The notes beneath the pieces are model-generated. The model did no database searches and had not been told where the DNA came from. It saw only the letters and a program-made list of their open reading frames with translations. Shown here in pieces: positions 22,897 through 32,746 of a DNA stretch of 64,000 nucleotides. Source of the stretch: Odontesthes bonariensis. Its lineage: Eukaryota > Chordata > Actinopteri > Atheriniformes > Atherinopsidae. The DNA lies in contig NC_134509.1 in NCBI RefSeq assembly GCF_027942865.1, forward strand, positions 30,698,197-30,762,196. The letters are read 5' to 3'. Within the stretch, counting starts at the first letter, position 1, and the number at the start of each line of letters is the position of its first letter. A program made the translations under genes and the position numbers.

Positions 22897-24663
22897 GCGT
22901 ATGGAGGTAGATTTGTTTCTTTATTATTCAATCAAAAAAAAGGTTGCTTCAATCAAAAAATATATTTTCAATCAAAAAAACCCGTTTCAATCAAAGAAAA
23001 AAAGTGTTTGAATGCAAAAATATATTTGAGACTCAAAAAAATGCATTTGAACACTATTTTTTTTTGCTTGAAAATGTTTTTTTTGATAGAAGTGAAGGTT
23101 TTTTTGTTTGAAGCAACTTTTTTGATTGAAGTATTGTTGTTTTGTGTTTGGGCCATATTATGGGTAGGACATTTGTGTCTTTATAATTCAATCAAAAAAG
23201 AAGTTGCTTCAAACAAACAAAAAATATTTTCAATAAAAAAAATCACTTCAATCAAAAAATAAACCTTTTCAATCATAGAAAAAATGTTTTTGAATGCAAA
23301 AAAATATTTGAGACTCGAAAAATTGCACTTGAACACTTTTTTTTTGATTGAAAATGTTTTCTTTGATTGAAGTAATCTTTTTTGTGTTTGGACCATGTTA
23401 TGGGTAGGACATTTGTGTCTTAATTATTCAATCCCAAAAAAGTTGCTTCAATCAAAAAAAAAACATTTTCAATCAAAAAAAAATATTTTCAATCAAAGAA
23501 AAAACTGTTTAAATGCAAAAAAAAAAAAATCATTTGAAGTGTTTTTTTTTTTGATTGAACTTTCTTTTTTTTTGAATGAAGTGAAAAAAGTTTTGAAGTC
23601 GTTTTTTTTTTAATCATTTTGACACAAACGTACCGCAGTGGGCGGGTGCTTCCCCATTGGTCAGACATGTTTGAGTGACAAGTGTCTACACCAACGACGT
23701 CTTTCTGACAATTTTAAAATGATTGGTGTCACGTTAATAACGTGACACCAATCATTTTAATACGGTTTTATCTACTTACCAACAACTCCACCACTGCCTG
23801 ACCACTGCTTCCTGGCTCGCTGGTGAGTGGCGACCATGACTTGCTTGTCAGAAAGACGTCGTTGGTGTAGACACTTGTCACTCAAACATGTCTGACCAAT
23901 GGGGAAGCACCCGCCCACTGCGGTACGTTTGTGTCAAAATGATTAAAAAAAAAAACGACTTCAAAACTTTTTTCACTTCATTCAAAAAAAAAGAAAGTTC
24001 AATCAAAAAAAAAACCACTTCAAATGATTTTTTTTTTTTTTGCATTTAAACAGTTTTTTCTTTGATTGAAAATATTTTTTTTTGATTGAAAATGTTTTTT
24101 TTTTTGATTGAAGCAACTTTTTTGGGATTGAATAATTAAGACACAAATGTCCTACCCATAACATGGTCCAAACACAAAAAAGATTACTTCAATCAAAGAA
24201 AACATTTTCAATCAAAAAAAAAGTGTTCAAGTGCAATTTTTCGAGTCTCAAATATTTTTTTGCATTCAAAAACATTTTTTCTATGATTGAAAAGGTTTAT
24301 TTTTTGATTGAAGTGATTTTTTTTATTGAAAATATTTTTTGTTTGTTTGAAGCAACTTCTTTTTTGATTGAATTATAAAGACACAAATGTCCTACCCATA
24401 ATATGGCCCAAACACAAAACAACAATACTTCAATCAAAAAAGTTGCTTCAAACAAAAAAACCTTCACTTCTATCAAAAAAAACATTTTCAAGCAAAAAAA
24501 AATAGTGTTCAAATGCATTTTTTTGAGTCTCAAATATATTTTTGCATTCAAACACTTTTTTTCTTTGATTGAAACGGGTTTTTTTGATTGAAAATATATT
24601 TTTTGATTGAAGCAACCTTTTTTTTGATTGAATAATAAAGAAACAAATCTACCTCCATAGACG
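22897..24663. repeat. Giant palindrome with ~0.8-kb arms
   Basis: The left arm (about 22897-23710) and right arm (about 23846-24663) are reverse complements with no net length change over most of their length. Many coordinates pair to a constant sum of 47559, changing by only 3 near the centre. The outer two thirds of each arm is a degenerate array of 'TTCAATCAAAAAA'-type units; the inner part has ordinary sequence. Mirror-image short frames on opposite strands are a by-product. The spacer holds another perfect hairpin. Confidence 0.95.
23715..23759. repeat. Perfect 22-bp-arm hairpin at the palindrome centre
   Basis: The arm TAAAATGATTGGTGTCACG... pairs with its exact complement across a 1-nt centre. 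It has ATTGG/CCAAT at the same place as the other hairpins of this family. Confidence 0.9.
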
Positions 24664-24730
24664 CGTAATTCGTTTAGGGAGCAGGGTACGTGGGGAGGGA
24701 GGAGCAGATTGCAGTTTGATAGACGGCATC

Positions 24731-24775
24731 AGTATCCAATCATTGTGAACGGTCCGTTCACAATGATTGGATACT
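24731..24775. repeat. Perfect CCAAT-based hairpin (right side of element)
   Basis: Twenty-two-bp arms beginning AGTATCCAATCATTGTGAAC around a single central T. The same hairpin occurs at 26305-26349 in the small copy. Confidence 0.9.
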
Positions 24776-25190
24776 GATTGTACGTTCTAGAGGCCACTAA
24801 AACTTTTCATATTTGTGTCAAAACTTTTAATTAATTGGTTGCAATGGGGGTGTGAAGAGTATTTCAAGCAATATGTAAAGAAAATTTCCAGAAAAAGATC
24901 TCCTACCCTACCTTTAATAAATTATATAATATATATATAATTTAATTGCAGTCATTTTAAATATTTATAATTTTTTTTGAGCTACTTGACTAATTTGAAT
25001 TACCCCCATTGGGGGATGAATAAAGTATTTTTCTATTCGATTCTAAAAACAAAGTTATACAATGTAAATATGTATAGTAATATTAATTCAAGTCACTATA
25101 ACATCAATCATAGATGAAGAACAATGTTTTTTTTTTTTTAATTTATTTTCACTATAAACTGTACGGTGGTTTAATCCACTGAATACATTC

Positions 25191-25838
25191 CAGACAGTAT
25201 TTACTGGTCAGTCAAGCCAGTGATACTGACAAACTAAACTAGGTACACCAACCAGCAACCATCTAAAGCAGGACTACAGAGGCTTTATTGTCTGCGAGCA
25301 AAATTAACACAATTAAGTGCTTAGCTGGATGTATCGTCCTGATGTATCATTGCTGAAGACCTGCTCAGAGCCACATCAGTCCTGAAAACACGACTTTTTT
25401 ACAACATTATACACACTATTCACCACCTGCTTTTTTTTTTTTTTTTTCTTATCTCGATCTGGATTCTGACTGAATTCTCAAGCAGACCCCTCGAAATGTG
25501 ATAATGGTTAAAATAATGTCGTGTTTGCGACATGTGTACTGATTTCTGCAAATACCAGAAAATAAAGTGACACATCGCAACTTTACTATGTAGGAAGTAG
25601 TGGGCAAACTAAGCGATCTCCTTTCCTTTGTTTCTCTACGAAGTTAACGCCAACTTCAAGGTTTCTATGGCAACCACTGGCCTATTCCCTTTCAACAACC
25701 AGCTGAGCGTCTCGACCAATCACAGAAGAGGGACTGCACAGTCTAATTTGCTTAGTGTTTGTATAAGACCATTCTCCATTCCGTGACCGTTCATATTTGT
25801 TATTGTTCACAATAAGTCAGTAAAGATGCCTGAACCCA
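25191..25838 (+). pseudogene. Truncated H2B copy: intact promoter, four codons
   Basis: 25230-25828 is an inverted copy of the 5' flank of the H2B at 37430, including CCAAT in GACCAATCACAGA (near 25715), TATAAG at 25762 and the leader up to ATG at 25826. The frame reads MPEP and then leaves the histone sequence (RVV, stop). The coding body is gone. The copy ends in unrelated sequence that precedes a TTAA element, so promoter and start codon were duplicated without the gene. Confidence 0.85.
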
Positions 25839-25953
25839 GAGTGGTGTAAAAAGAGAGTGCCAACACTCCCATAGACTTCTATAGAAAGAAAGGAATGCGG
25901 AAGTCACGTGGGTCATGGCGACGCCACAGTTCCAAACAAGGGACGCAGCTCCG

Positions 25954-26501
25954 TTAAAGGTAGGGTAGGAGATCCTGGATTTTGAGTCCAGCGAAGCTGC
26001 ATTTTGAAAATACACAGGTAAAAAGTCCCGCCTCTAGAGGCACGCCTCTAGAGTACATGAACGTGCACGAGCACGAAGGTGCACGAGCGCTGTTCTGACA
26101 GCAAGCATCGATCGTTGCCGTATTTAGTATTTAGTATTTAGTATATGATAACTATACGTTTAATAATGCTAGGTGCTAGCCAAGCTGGCTCTAGTTTAGC
26201 TTCCTGCCAAGCTTCTGGACGTTCACGGAGCAGGGTACGCGCACAGGGGGAAGGAGGGGGAGGAGGGGGAGGGAGGAGCAGATTGCAGTTTGATAGACGG
26301 CATCAGTATCCAATCATTGTGAACGGTCCGTTCACAATGATTGGATACTGTTTTTCCTAGATTGTACGTTCTAGAGGCCACTAAAACTTTTCATATTTGT
26401 GTCAAAACTTTTAATTAATTGGTTGCAATGGGGGTGTGAAGAGTATTTCAAGCAATATGTAAAAAAATGTTCCAGAAAAAGATCCCCTACCCTGCCTTTA
26501 A
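25954..26501. mobile_element. 540-bp TTAA-flanked MITE
   Basis: The element spans 25958-26497 with TTAA at both ends. Terminal inverted repeats are AGGTAGGGTAGGAGATC on the left and, read inward, AGGCAGGGTAGGGGATC on the right. It is the short relative of the 2.5-kb element at 22421-24913, lacks the palindrome, and carries the same perfect hairpin (26305-26349). Confidence 0.9.
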
Positions 26502-27500
26502 CCTCAATTGCTCGTCAAGAACAATTACTGGTAAGTTAATAAAATAACAGCGTTTTAAACGTTTTTTTACATTTTTAAGCATTATCTATCAGAAGTATAC
26601 TCTTAGACATCGTTATTTTTACATTTGGTTAGCATGAAATGTCGATGTTGATGTCAAAAATGGAATGGATTTAGGGACCTAGCTGAAAGCTTGGTAACGG
26701 AGGCTAACGTGAGGTAATTAGCGTGATCATTTCACTAAAGTCCGTTAACTTTTTATTGTCAGGTGACATTGTGTAAAGTTGTTTTGATTGTTAGGTTTTA
26801 AAACATTACCAAAATACTATATATTTAATACATTTTTGGTATTTCTGACGTATTTTCTCTGGTAAATTGATTAAATTAAAACATTTTTTGGCATAGTGAG
26901 GCATTAGCTGACTGGTCTTTAATTAAGTAAGTTTTTTTCAGCATGACTTCGCAGCTGTGATAATGAATTTATTAATTTCCCTTGTTGTTGTCAGGGAGGT
27001 CAGCAGATGTGGTGCTCGCTGCTGTCATGGATCAACCCTCATTAGGACTTCAGAACTTTTCTACAATGTCCAAACCCTTGAATTTGATCAAATACAGTTC
27101 ATTGTTGCAGATTAATCTACCCAACAGTATAAATAGCAATAAAATAACTTCTATTAAGGCTTGTTTTACATTTTCCATGATGACATTTTATAATAAAATG
27201 TTTGGTTTAAATCTGTTTTGTTTATTTTTTTTTCACAACTGACACATTTATTTTGTCATTAATATGGTTTTAACCAGAAAAAAAGTTAAATTCATATTTT
27301 AATCCATCCATCCATTATACCCGCTGAATCCGTCGATTGGGTCGCGGGGGGGGGGTTCTCATTGTCCATCTGACACCAGAGAGGACAGACTGAATGACAT
27401 CTTCTACAGATGGAGTGTTTGGGACAACAAGAGTAGATCCTGGGAACAGACAGTAATATCATGCTCTGTTGAAGGATGTAGATCTGAAGGTAAGTATTAC
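26502..27500. other. Unassigned; exon-like islands and a generic fish repeat
   Basis: A donor-like CTG/GTAAGTTA at about 26531, an acceptor-bounded block at 26994-27117 and a block at 27390-27489 ending AAG/GTAAGTAT look like exons of an untraceable or non-coding transcript. 27303-27350 is the common fish interspersed repeat starting 'atccatccatccatta' and ending in 'gggtcgcggggg'. No product can be named. Confidence 0.3.
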
Positions 27501-27529
27501 TCTATAGCTCTGGCCTATTCCAGAGTGGC

Positions 27530-27639
27530 CTATTCCCTTTCAACAACCAGCTGAGCGTCTCGACCAATCACAGACGAGGGACCGCATAGTCTAATTTGCT
27601 TAGTGTTTGTATAAGACCATTCTCCTTCCGTAACCGCTC
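27530..27639 (+). promoter_or_regulatory. H2B promoter cut off from its gene
   Basis: The stretch matches the other two H2B promoters: CCAAT within GACCAATCACAGA near 27563 and TATAAG at 27610. Twenty-odd bases past the TATA box, at AACCGCTC (27632-27639), the histone flank is interrupted by a LINE. It resumes at 29378 with the duplicated AACCGCTC followed by the normal leader. Confidence 0.85.
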
Positions 27640-27667
27640 TTAGGCGTAGATAAAGAAAAAGTAGGCC

Positions 27668-28274
27668 TTAAGCCTGGTTTATAGTCGGTAACGCAAGACG
27701 CAAAGCAAGACGCAAGAAGAAACGCAAGCCATTGCGCGGTTGCAAGCCCCCCATTGCGAGCTTGCGTGTGTCACCTCAATTTTCTAAACTTCACGCAAGA
27801 AAAGACGCAAGCCTACTACTTGAAAACGACATACTCATCGATCTGACAGTATGCAGAGCGTTACACACAGTGCACTTCACTCCTGTCCGAGCCCAAATCA
27901 GCCAGCCTGAAAAGCTGATTTCCCTTAAGCTATAAACTCTGTAAATATATAACTTTAGCAACATTTAAAACATTTTCAGGCGAGAAAGTAGTCGTTTAGA
28001 CCCCCAAGGTGTTGAAAATCTGACAAAATACCAGCTATTTACAAGAAGAAGAAGCATGAATCACTCGAAGAGGTCCTGGCGGTGAATTTCCTTTCATCAT
28101 AGTAGGCTTGTCATTGAAAAAACCCGCTACTCCACCTACTCTCCTGGCAGTGAATCGCCACGCAGCACACGCAAGCGCCGGCAAAGCTAAATGAAGTATA
28201 AACGTCTCGAGCCATTAACATACGCGCAAGAAGAAAGCGCAAGGGCAGTTAAAAGAAGTATAACTCAGCCTTAA
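27668..28274. mobile_element. Harbinger-type MITE nested in the LINE
   Basis: Ends are AAGCCTGGTTTATAG on the left and, inward from the right, AAGGCTGAGTTATAC, each bordered by TTA/TAA. Subterminal 'cgcaag' repeats (acgcaagacgcaaag; gcgcaagaagaaagcgcaag) occur on both sides. No coding capacity. Confidence 0.75.
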
Positions 28275-28294
28275 TACATGCTTTCTGGTCAGTT

Positions 28295-29281
28295 GTGCCA
28301 ATGTGGTTGCTCCCAGAGCCTATTGTAGACCTCACACTTTTAAACATGAAGCAGCAGGGAGTCCTCACTAGTGTGATGGTTGAGGGGTACATTAAAGAGG
28401 AATGGGGTGCACACATACAGGTATATACAGACGGGTCTAAGGACCCAGATAGTCAAAAGGCTGGGTGTGGAATATATGTGGGGAGTCCCCAAGTCCAACG
28501 AGGATTACGCGTAACAAGCGGAGCATCCGTTTTTGCTGCAGAGCTAGTGGCAATAATTTGGGCACTATGGTGGATCGAACAAGTTAAGCCAGAAAAAGTT
28601 ATCATATGCTCTGATTCAGCCGCTGCCTTGATGGCTACGAGGAGTGGGACATCTAGAGCTAGAGCCGACCTGATAAACGAAGCACTGATAAGTCTGTATA
28701 AAATTGAAAAAGTTGGGTGTGATGTAGGATTCCTTTGGGTCCCAGGGCATGCAGGTGTAGAGGGGAACGAGACAGCTGACAAGCTCGCCAGAATAGCGCT
28801 CTGGAGAGAGGAAGTAAATGTGGAAATCCAAATGGGAAAGCCAGAAGTCTATAGTGCCATAAAGGAGGGGCTAGAGAAACAGTGGCAAGAAGAGTGGAAC
28901 AAGGAAGAGAGAGGAAGACTATATTTCTCAGCACAAAACACAGTAAAAAGACAGAGTGTGTATATGGGGGGAGACAGAAGAGACTCTGTCAAACTGTTAA
29001 GACTGAGGTTTGGGCATTGTGGTCTGGCCAGCTGCTTAAAAACCATTGGGAAGCATCCAGATGGGCTGTGTGAATGTGGAAAAGAAGAGACTGTAGTGCA
29101 TGTCCTATTGGAATGTCAAAAATATAGAGTGGAGAGACTACAGTTGCGAGAAGAACTGGGGAAAATTGGGATCTCCCCTTTAGATTTTAAAACATTGTTC
29201 AGTCGGGGAAAGGATCACCAAGCTGTGGAGAAGAGCGTTCTGGTTTTTATCCGCAGCACAGACCTCTACCAGAGGATATAG
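28295..29281 (+). pseudogene. LINE ORF2 C-terminus with RNase H
   Basis: An open frame of 328 codons. Ribonuclease H motifs are in order: YTDGSKDPDSQKAGCGIYV (first Asp), AAELVAIIWALWWIE (Glu), IICSDSAAALMA (Asp) and FLWVPGHAGVEGNETADKLA (final His...Asp). A downstream Cys/His cluster follows (LRFGHCGLASCL, CECGKEETVVHVLLEC), as in I-type and related LINEs. The upstream polymerase is missing. The frame is intact, so the insertion may be fairly young. Confidence 0.88.
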
Positions 29282-29418
29282 GAGCGCCAATATGATGAAG
29301 AGCCCTTTGAACTGCGGAGGGCAGTAATGCGCAGCAGCGCAAACACTGCCGGAAATCCTCAGCAGAAGAAGAAGAAGAACCGCTCATATTCGTTATTGTT
29401 CATAACAAGTGAGTAAAG

Positions 29419-29793
29419 ATGCCTGAACTTGCAAAGTCTGCACCCAAGAAGGGCTCAAAGAAAGCCGTCACTAAAATGACCGCTAAAGGAGGCAAGAAGA
29501 GGAGAAAGACCTGGAAGGAGAGCTACGGCATCTACGTGTACAAGGTGCTGAAGCAGGTGCATCCAGACACCGGGATCTCCTCCAAGGCCATGAGCATCAT
29601 GAACTCCTTCGTCAACGACATCTTTGAACGCATCGCTGCTGAGGCCTCTCGTCTGGCTCACTACAACAAGCGCTCCACCATCACCTCCAGGGAGATTCAG
29701 ACCGCTGTGCGCCTCCTGCTGCCCGGTGAGCTGGCCAAGCACGCCGTGTCTGAGGGCACGAAGGCCGTCACCAAGTACACCAGCTCCAAGTAA
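29419..29793 (+). CDS. Histone H2B (divergent N-terminus, displaced promoter)
   Basis: 124 codons, full length. It encodes a core nucleosome protein that pairs with H2A. From residue 38 to the end it is identical to the other H2B in the window ([20 protein letters not shown] ... KYTSSK). All five differences fall in the first 37 residues: P4L, P7S, A20M, R32W and A37G. R32 lies in the basic [10 protein letters not shown] patch before the histone fold. The ATG is in the normal context ('gtaaagatg') and a histone stem-loop follows, but the CCAAT and TATA boxes lie ~1.8 kb upstream behind a LINE. Either it is on the way to becoming a pseudogene or it uses another promoter. Confidence 0.92.
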   Translation: MPELAKSAPKKGSKKAVTKMTAKGGKKRRKTWKESYGIYVYKVLKQVHPDTGISSKAMSIMNSFVNDIFERIAAEASRLAHYNKRSTITSREIQTAVRLLLPGELAKHAVSEGTKAVTKYTSSK

Positions 29794-29822
29794 ACTAAAC
29801 CCCTCTTTGGAATCAACTTAAC

Positions 29823-29838
29823 GGCTCTTTTAAGAGCC
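29823..29838 (+). terminator. Histone mRNA 3' stem-loop
   Basis: GGCTCTTTTAAGAGCC, the SLBP-binding hairpin with a 6-bp stem and 4-nt loop, 30 bp after the H2B stop. A purine-rich downstream element (CTAAAGAGCC) follows. Confidence 0.95.
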
Positions 29839-31914
29839 ACCAACTTTAATCTAAAGAGCCTCTTCCTATTTGTGTGTACAGTACACCTGTCTTTAGTGAC
29901 AAATCATGAATCCCAGTGACAATGGTTCTAAAACTTTAATGAAACTAATTATTAAACTGACCATATTAAGATGTTATGCTGACAAAAACCCTGTATATGA
30001 CTCCTACATACTCTTTCTTCAAGGGCAGAAAGGCATCTACTACGTATTTGTCTTGAACCTGAAAGAATAGAGATTAAACAAATATACTTTATAATCCACT
30101 GAGCTTCATATACCTGTTTGAATCAAAGTGGTCCAGACTTGCAATGTATACATGGTACAGTCCAATAAAAAGCTTAAATGTACTTTGAATACTTTATACT
30201 TGGTAAAATAATCACTTTGCAAGCATTACACAAAACACCACAACATATAAGAGTTGCAATACAAAGCTCAGGTTAAAAATGAAAACCTTGTTTTGATTAA
30301 TTAACCAGAACATTATTCCATCCATTTCCTATAGGTGGGGGGGGGGGGTATATGTTTGGATGTCCAAACATGCATGTGTTTGGACAGTGGGAGGAAGCCG
30401 GAGTACCTGAAGAAAACTCACACATACACATGGAAACACATGGACACGTGCAAACTCCACACAGAAAGGCCAGAACAGTATTCTCCCTTCATATTAAAAC
30501 TTAAGCCAAGAAAGCTGCTACTCCACTGGAACAAATGGTCTTCAATTGTAATATAATATATACATATCCTGGGTTGGATGGAAGTAATCTACTCTCACAC
30601 TTCTGTCCTCTGCTACAACAGGTCTTGAACTGAACTCTGTCAAATATTGTATGGTGAGATAAAACCTGCAGCCTTTGATAAGGAGAACGTTTACTGTCAA
30701 ATCAACAGTTAAGCCACAAACAAGTGCGGCACACAGATGCTGGTGTTCGATAAGGCTTATCAGTATGAGCTGAAGCTGGAAAACATCAAAAGCGACACAA
30801 AGTGTCCTTAATGTCTCAAAGAGACAGCTTTTGTCCCAACACCAAGCCTAAATTTATATAATCCTGTATTTTCAACCTTAGTTTATTGCTTGAAAAACTT
30901 CACAAAGCAACCATCTTCATTTAGGAGTTGAATTAAGAGATTTAAACAGATTTAAATATCAAGAAACAAAATAATGTAGTAAAGGATGACAGGCTACTCG
31001 AGCAAAAGCATATTTATTTCATGTTTCATATTAAATCTTTTGTCAAATGAAATACAGCAAAATCAGCTCGATTGATCAATACAAACTGACAACATGCAGG
31101 TTAAAAATGTAGAACTGAATATAAATGATGGTTTTAAGATTTAGCAGTGAAACTTTTATCACAACATCTGTATTAGAAATCCTGAACGGAGGAAATGTTC
31201 TCCTATCACACTTCTGTCCTCAGCTACAATTAGTCATGAACTGAATTCTGTCAAACATTGTATGTATGTATGTATTGTTTATTGGTGAAGCCTCTGATTT
31301 TCAGACTGATACATTCATCAATTAAGCCATCACAACATGTTCTGTTCACTTCCTGTGCTGCCACAGCTAGCTGTTTTTCTCCATCAGTGTGCTTTTCCCC
31401 CCTCTTATTTAATTGTAGAACTATCATTAAAAGGAGTGAAACAAAATTACAGTGACTGCAGAGAACAGTGTTATCTTTCCTTCACATTAGAAGCACCGAA
31501 CAGAGTAAATGTTCACGTGGACAACTTATGTGGCAGCGTCATGAGCCTCCACCATCAGTGTGTTTGATGCTACCACAATATCGTCACTTTATGACTAAAT
31601 AACCGTGGAAAAGAGAGTTCAATCTAGTTGGATTATCTAGGCAAACGTGTCATCCTGCTATAAGACTGTTTTTGATTAAGATTTGATGCGAATTAAAACA
31701 TTTTAGCGGGGAAAAGTTAGGGAAAAGCGGTCGAGCAGAGCTGAAATCCGCGGTGAGTTGGAGAGGTATGTGGGCTCCACAAACAAACAGCAGAGAGAAA
31801 CAGAGCTCTACACGAGCTGAACATGACGAGACACAAGTCCTCTAATAGGTCTTTCGATCTCAGCCAGCAGCGAAGCTCCAACACCGATATTTTGCTCTTT
31901 TAACGACGCAGAGA
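29839..31914. other. Spacer between H2B and H1; repeats only
   Basis: 30318-30485 is a common fish interspersed repeat ('gacagtgggaggaagccgg' ... 'gcaaactccacacagaaagg'). 30593-30720 and 31203-31327 are a diverged direct repeat (both contain 'cacacttctgtcctc', 'tgaactga' and 'aagcca'). The last ~170 bp before the H1 box is probably H1 promoter. No gene seen. Confidence 0.5.
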
Positions 31915-31923
31915 AAACACAAA
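31915..31923 (+). promoter_or_regulatory. H1 box (AAACACAAA)
   Basis: AAACACAAA, the H1-specific upstream element, lies 155 bp before the H1 start codon. A clear TATA box is not seen. Confidence 0.65.
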
Positions 31924-32077
31924 GTGGCGACAGTCATGCAGCACACTGCAGCCCGAGACATGGCTGAGTCCTTACGGTTCTCATGGTGTGTTTAAGTGCA
32001 GCCTGATGCTCTGAGTTTCTCATTGTTGTAGTCTGACTCTCGTAGCATCGCGACAAGATACTCGAACAAAGGAAAGA

Positions 32078-32704
32078 ATGGCAGAAGTAGCTCCAGCACC
32101 AGCCCCGGCTCCGGCTCCGGCTCCGGCCAAAGCAGCCAAGAAGAAGGTCACCAAGCCCAAGAAGACCGGACCCAGCGTCAGCGACCTCATCGTCCAAGCC
32201 GTGGCCGCCTCCAAGGAGCGCAGCGGCGTGTCTGCAGCCGCGCTGAAGAAAACTCTGGCCGCCGGAGGTTACGATGTGGACAAGAACAAAGCCCGCGTCA
32301 AGACCGCCATCAAGAGCTTGGTCACAAAGGGGACTCTGGTCCAGACCAAGGGCACCGGGGTGACCGGCTCCTTCAAGATGAGCAAGAAAGTTGAGAAGAA
32401 GCCCGCCAAGAAAGCCGCTCCTAAAGCCAAGAAGCCCGCTGCAAAGAAACCCACCGCCGTCAAAAAGACCAAACCTGCAGCAGCCAAGAAGCCCGCAGCT
32501 GCTAAGAAGTCCCCCAAGAAGGCCAAGAAGCCCGCAGTAGCGGCTAAGAAAGCAGCCAAGAGCCCCAAGAAGGCCACCAAGAGTCCCAAGAAGGTGATTA
32601 AAAAGGCACCCAAAGCCAAGAAAGCACCTGTTGCCAAAAAGGCCACCAAAGCCGCCAAGCCAGCCAAGCCCAAAGCCAAGAAGGCAGCACCCAAGAAGAA
32701 GTGA
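32078..32704 (+). CDS. Linker histone H1
   Basis: 208 codons. Binds linker DNA at the nucleosome entry/exit and compacts chromatin. A short acidic start (MAEVAP) leads into a Pro-Ala repeat coded by tandem GCTCCG-type triplets. The winged-helix globular domain covers about residues 30-105 ([60 protein letters not shown]). The long tail is Lys/Ala/Pro-rich with SPKK motifs, which are CDK phosphorylation and DNA-binding sites. Intronless, with an H1 box upstream and a stem-loop downstream. Intact; a somatic replication-dependent H1. Confidence 0.97.
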   Translation: MAEVAPAPAPAPAPAPAKAAKKKVTKPKKTGPSVSDLIVQAVAASKERSGVSAAALKKTLAAGGYDVDKNKARVKTAIKSLVTKGTLVQTKGTGVTGSFKMSKKVEKKPAKKAAPKAKKPAAKKPTAVKKTKPAAAKKPAAAKKSPKKAKKPAVAAKKAAKSPKKATKSPKKVIKKAPKAKKAPVAKKATKAAKPAKPKAKKAAPKKK

Positions 32705-32730
32705 ACCCTCATCCCACAAAACCACTAAAA

Positions 32731-32746
32731 GGCTCTTTTCAGAGCC
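32731..32746 (+). terminator. Histone mRNA 3' stem-loop (H1)
   Basis: GGCTCTTTTCAGAGCC, 27 bp after the H1 stop, followed by CACCACT and a purine-rich stretch. Confidence 0.95.

Larger units (their letters stand above)
22417..24917. mobile_element. 2.5-kb TTAA-flanked non-autonomous element holding a giant palindrome
   Basis: The element (22421-24913) is flanked by TTAA on both sides. The right terminus (GATCTCCTACCCTACCT read outward) is the same as in the 540-bp copy at 25958-26497; the left one is a diverged version. The outer ~480 bp on the left and ~250 bp on the right match that small copy; the middle is the palindrome at 22897-24663. No transposase frame is seen. TTAA targets occur in piggyBac and Kolobok elements; the superfamily is not resolved here. 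Confidence 0.85.
22165..25190 (+). repeat. Proximal half of a segmental inverted duplication
   Basis: 22165-22420 and 24914-25190 together match, in order, the reverse complement of 62765-63300. The match includes a LINE 3' tail (ATTCT-type repeats) and the unique-looking sequence beyond it, so the copies arose by segmental duplication rather than by two insertions. The intervening 22421-24913 is a TTAA-flanked insertion absent from the partner. Confidence 0.88.
27632..29385 (+). mobile_element. 5'-truncated LINE (I/Nimb-like, RNase H) in an H2B leader
   Basis: 27640-29377 is flanked by the 8-bp direct repeat AACCGCTC and ends in a (GAA)n tail, as LINE 3' ends do. It carries the end of ORF2 with an RNase H domain (28295-29281). 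A Harbinger-type element (27668-28274) is nested in its 5' part. It splits the promoter from the coding region of the downstream H2B. Confidence 0.88.

Noticed and set aside
22905-23620. CRISPR-like regular array of TCAATCAAAAAA units
   Set aside because: Units are short, degenerate and continuous with no distinct spacers, and the setting is a vertebrate transposon.
22968-24591. Mirror-image short proteins on opposite strands (Lys/Phe/Ile-rich)
   Set aside because: They are translations of the AT-rich palindrome arms; identical pairs on both strands follow from the inverted repeat, not from coding.
29455-29742. Open frames antisense to H2B, H3, H2A and H1
   Set aside because: Shadow frames of GC-rich histone genes with no independent signal.
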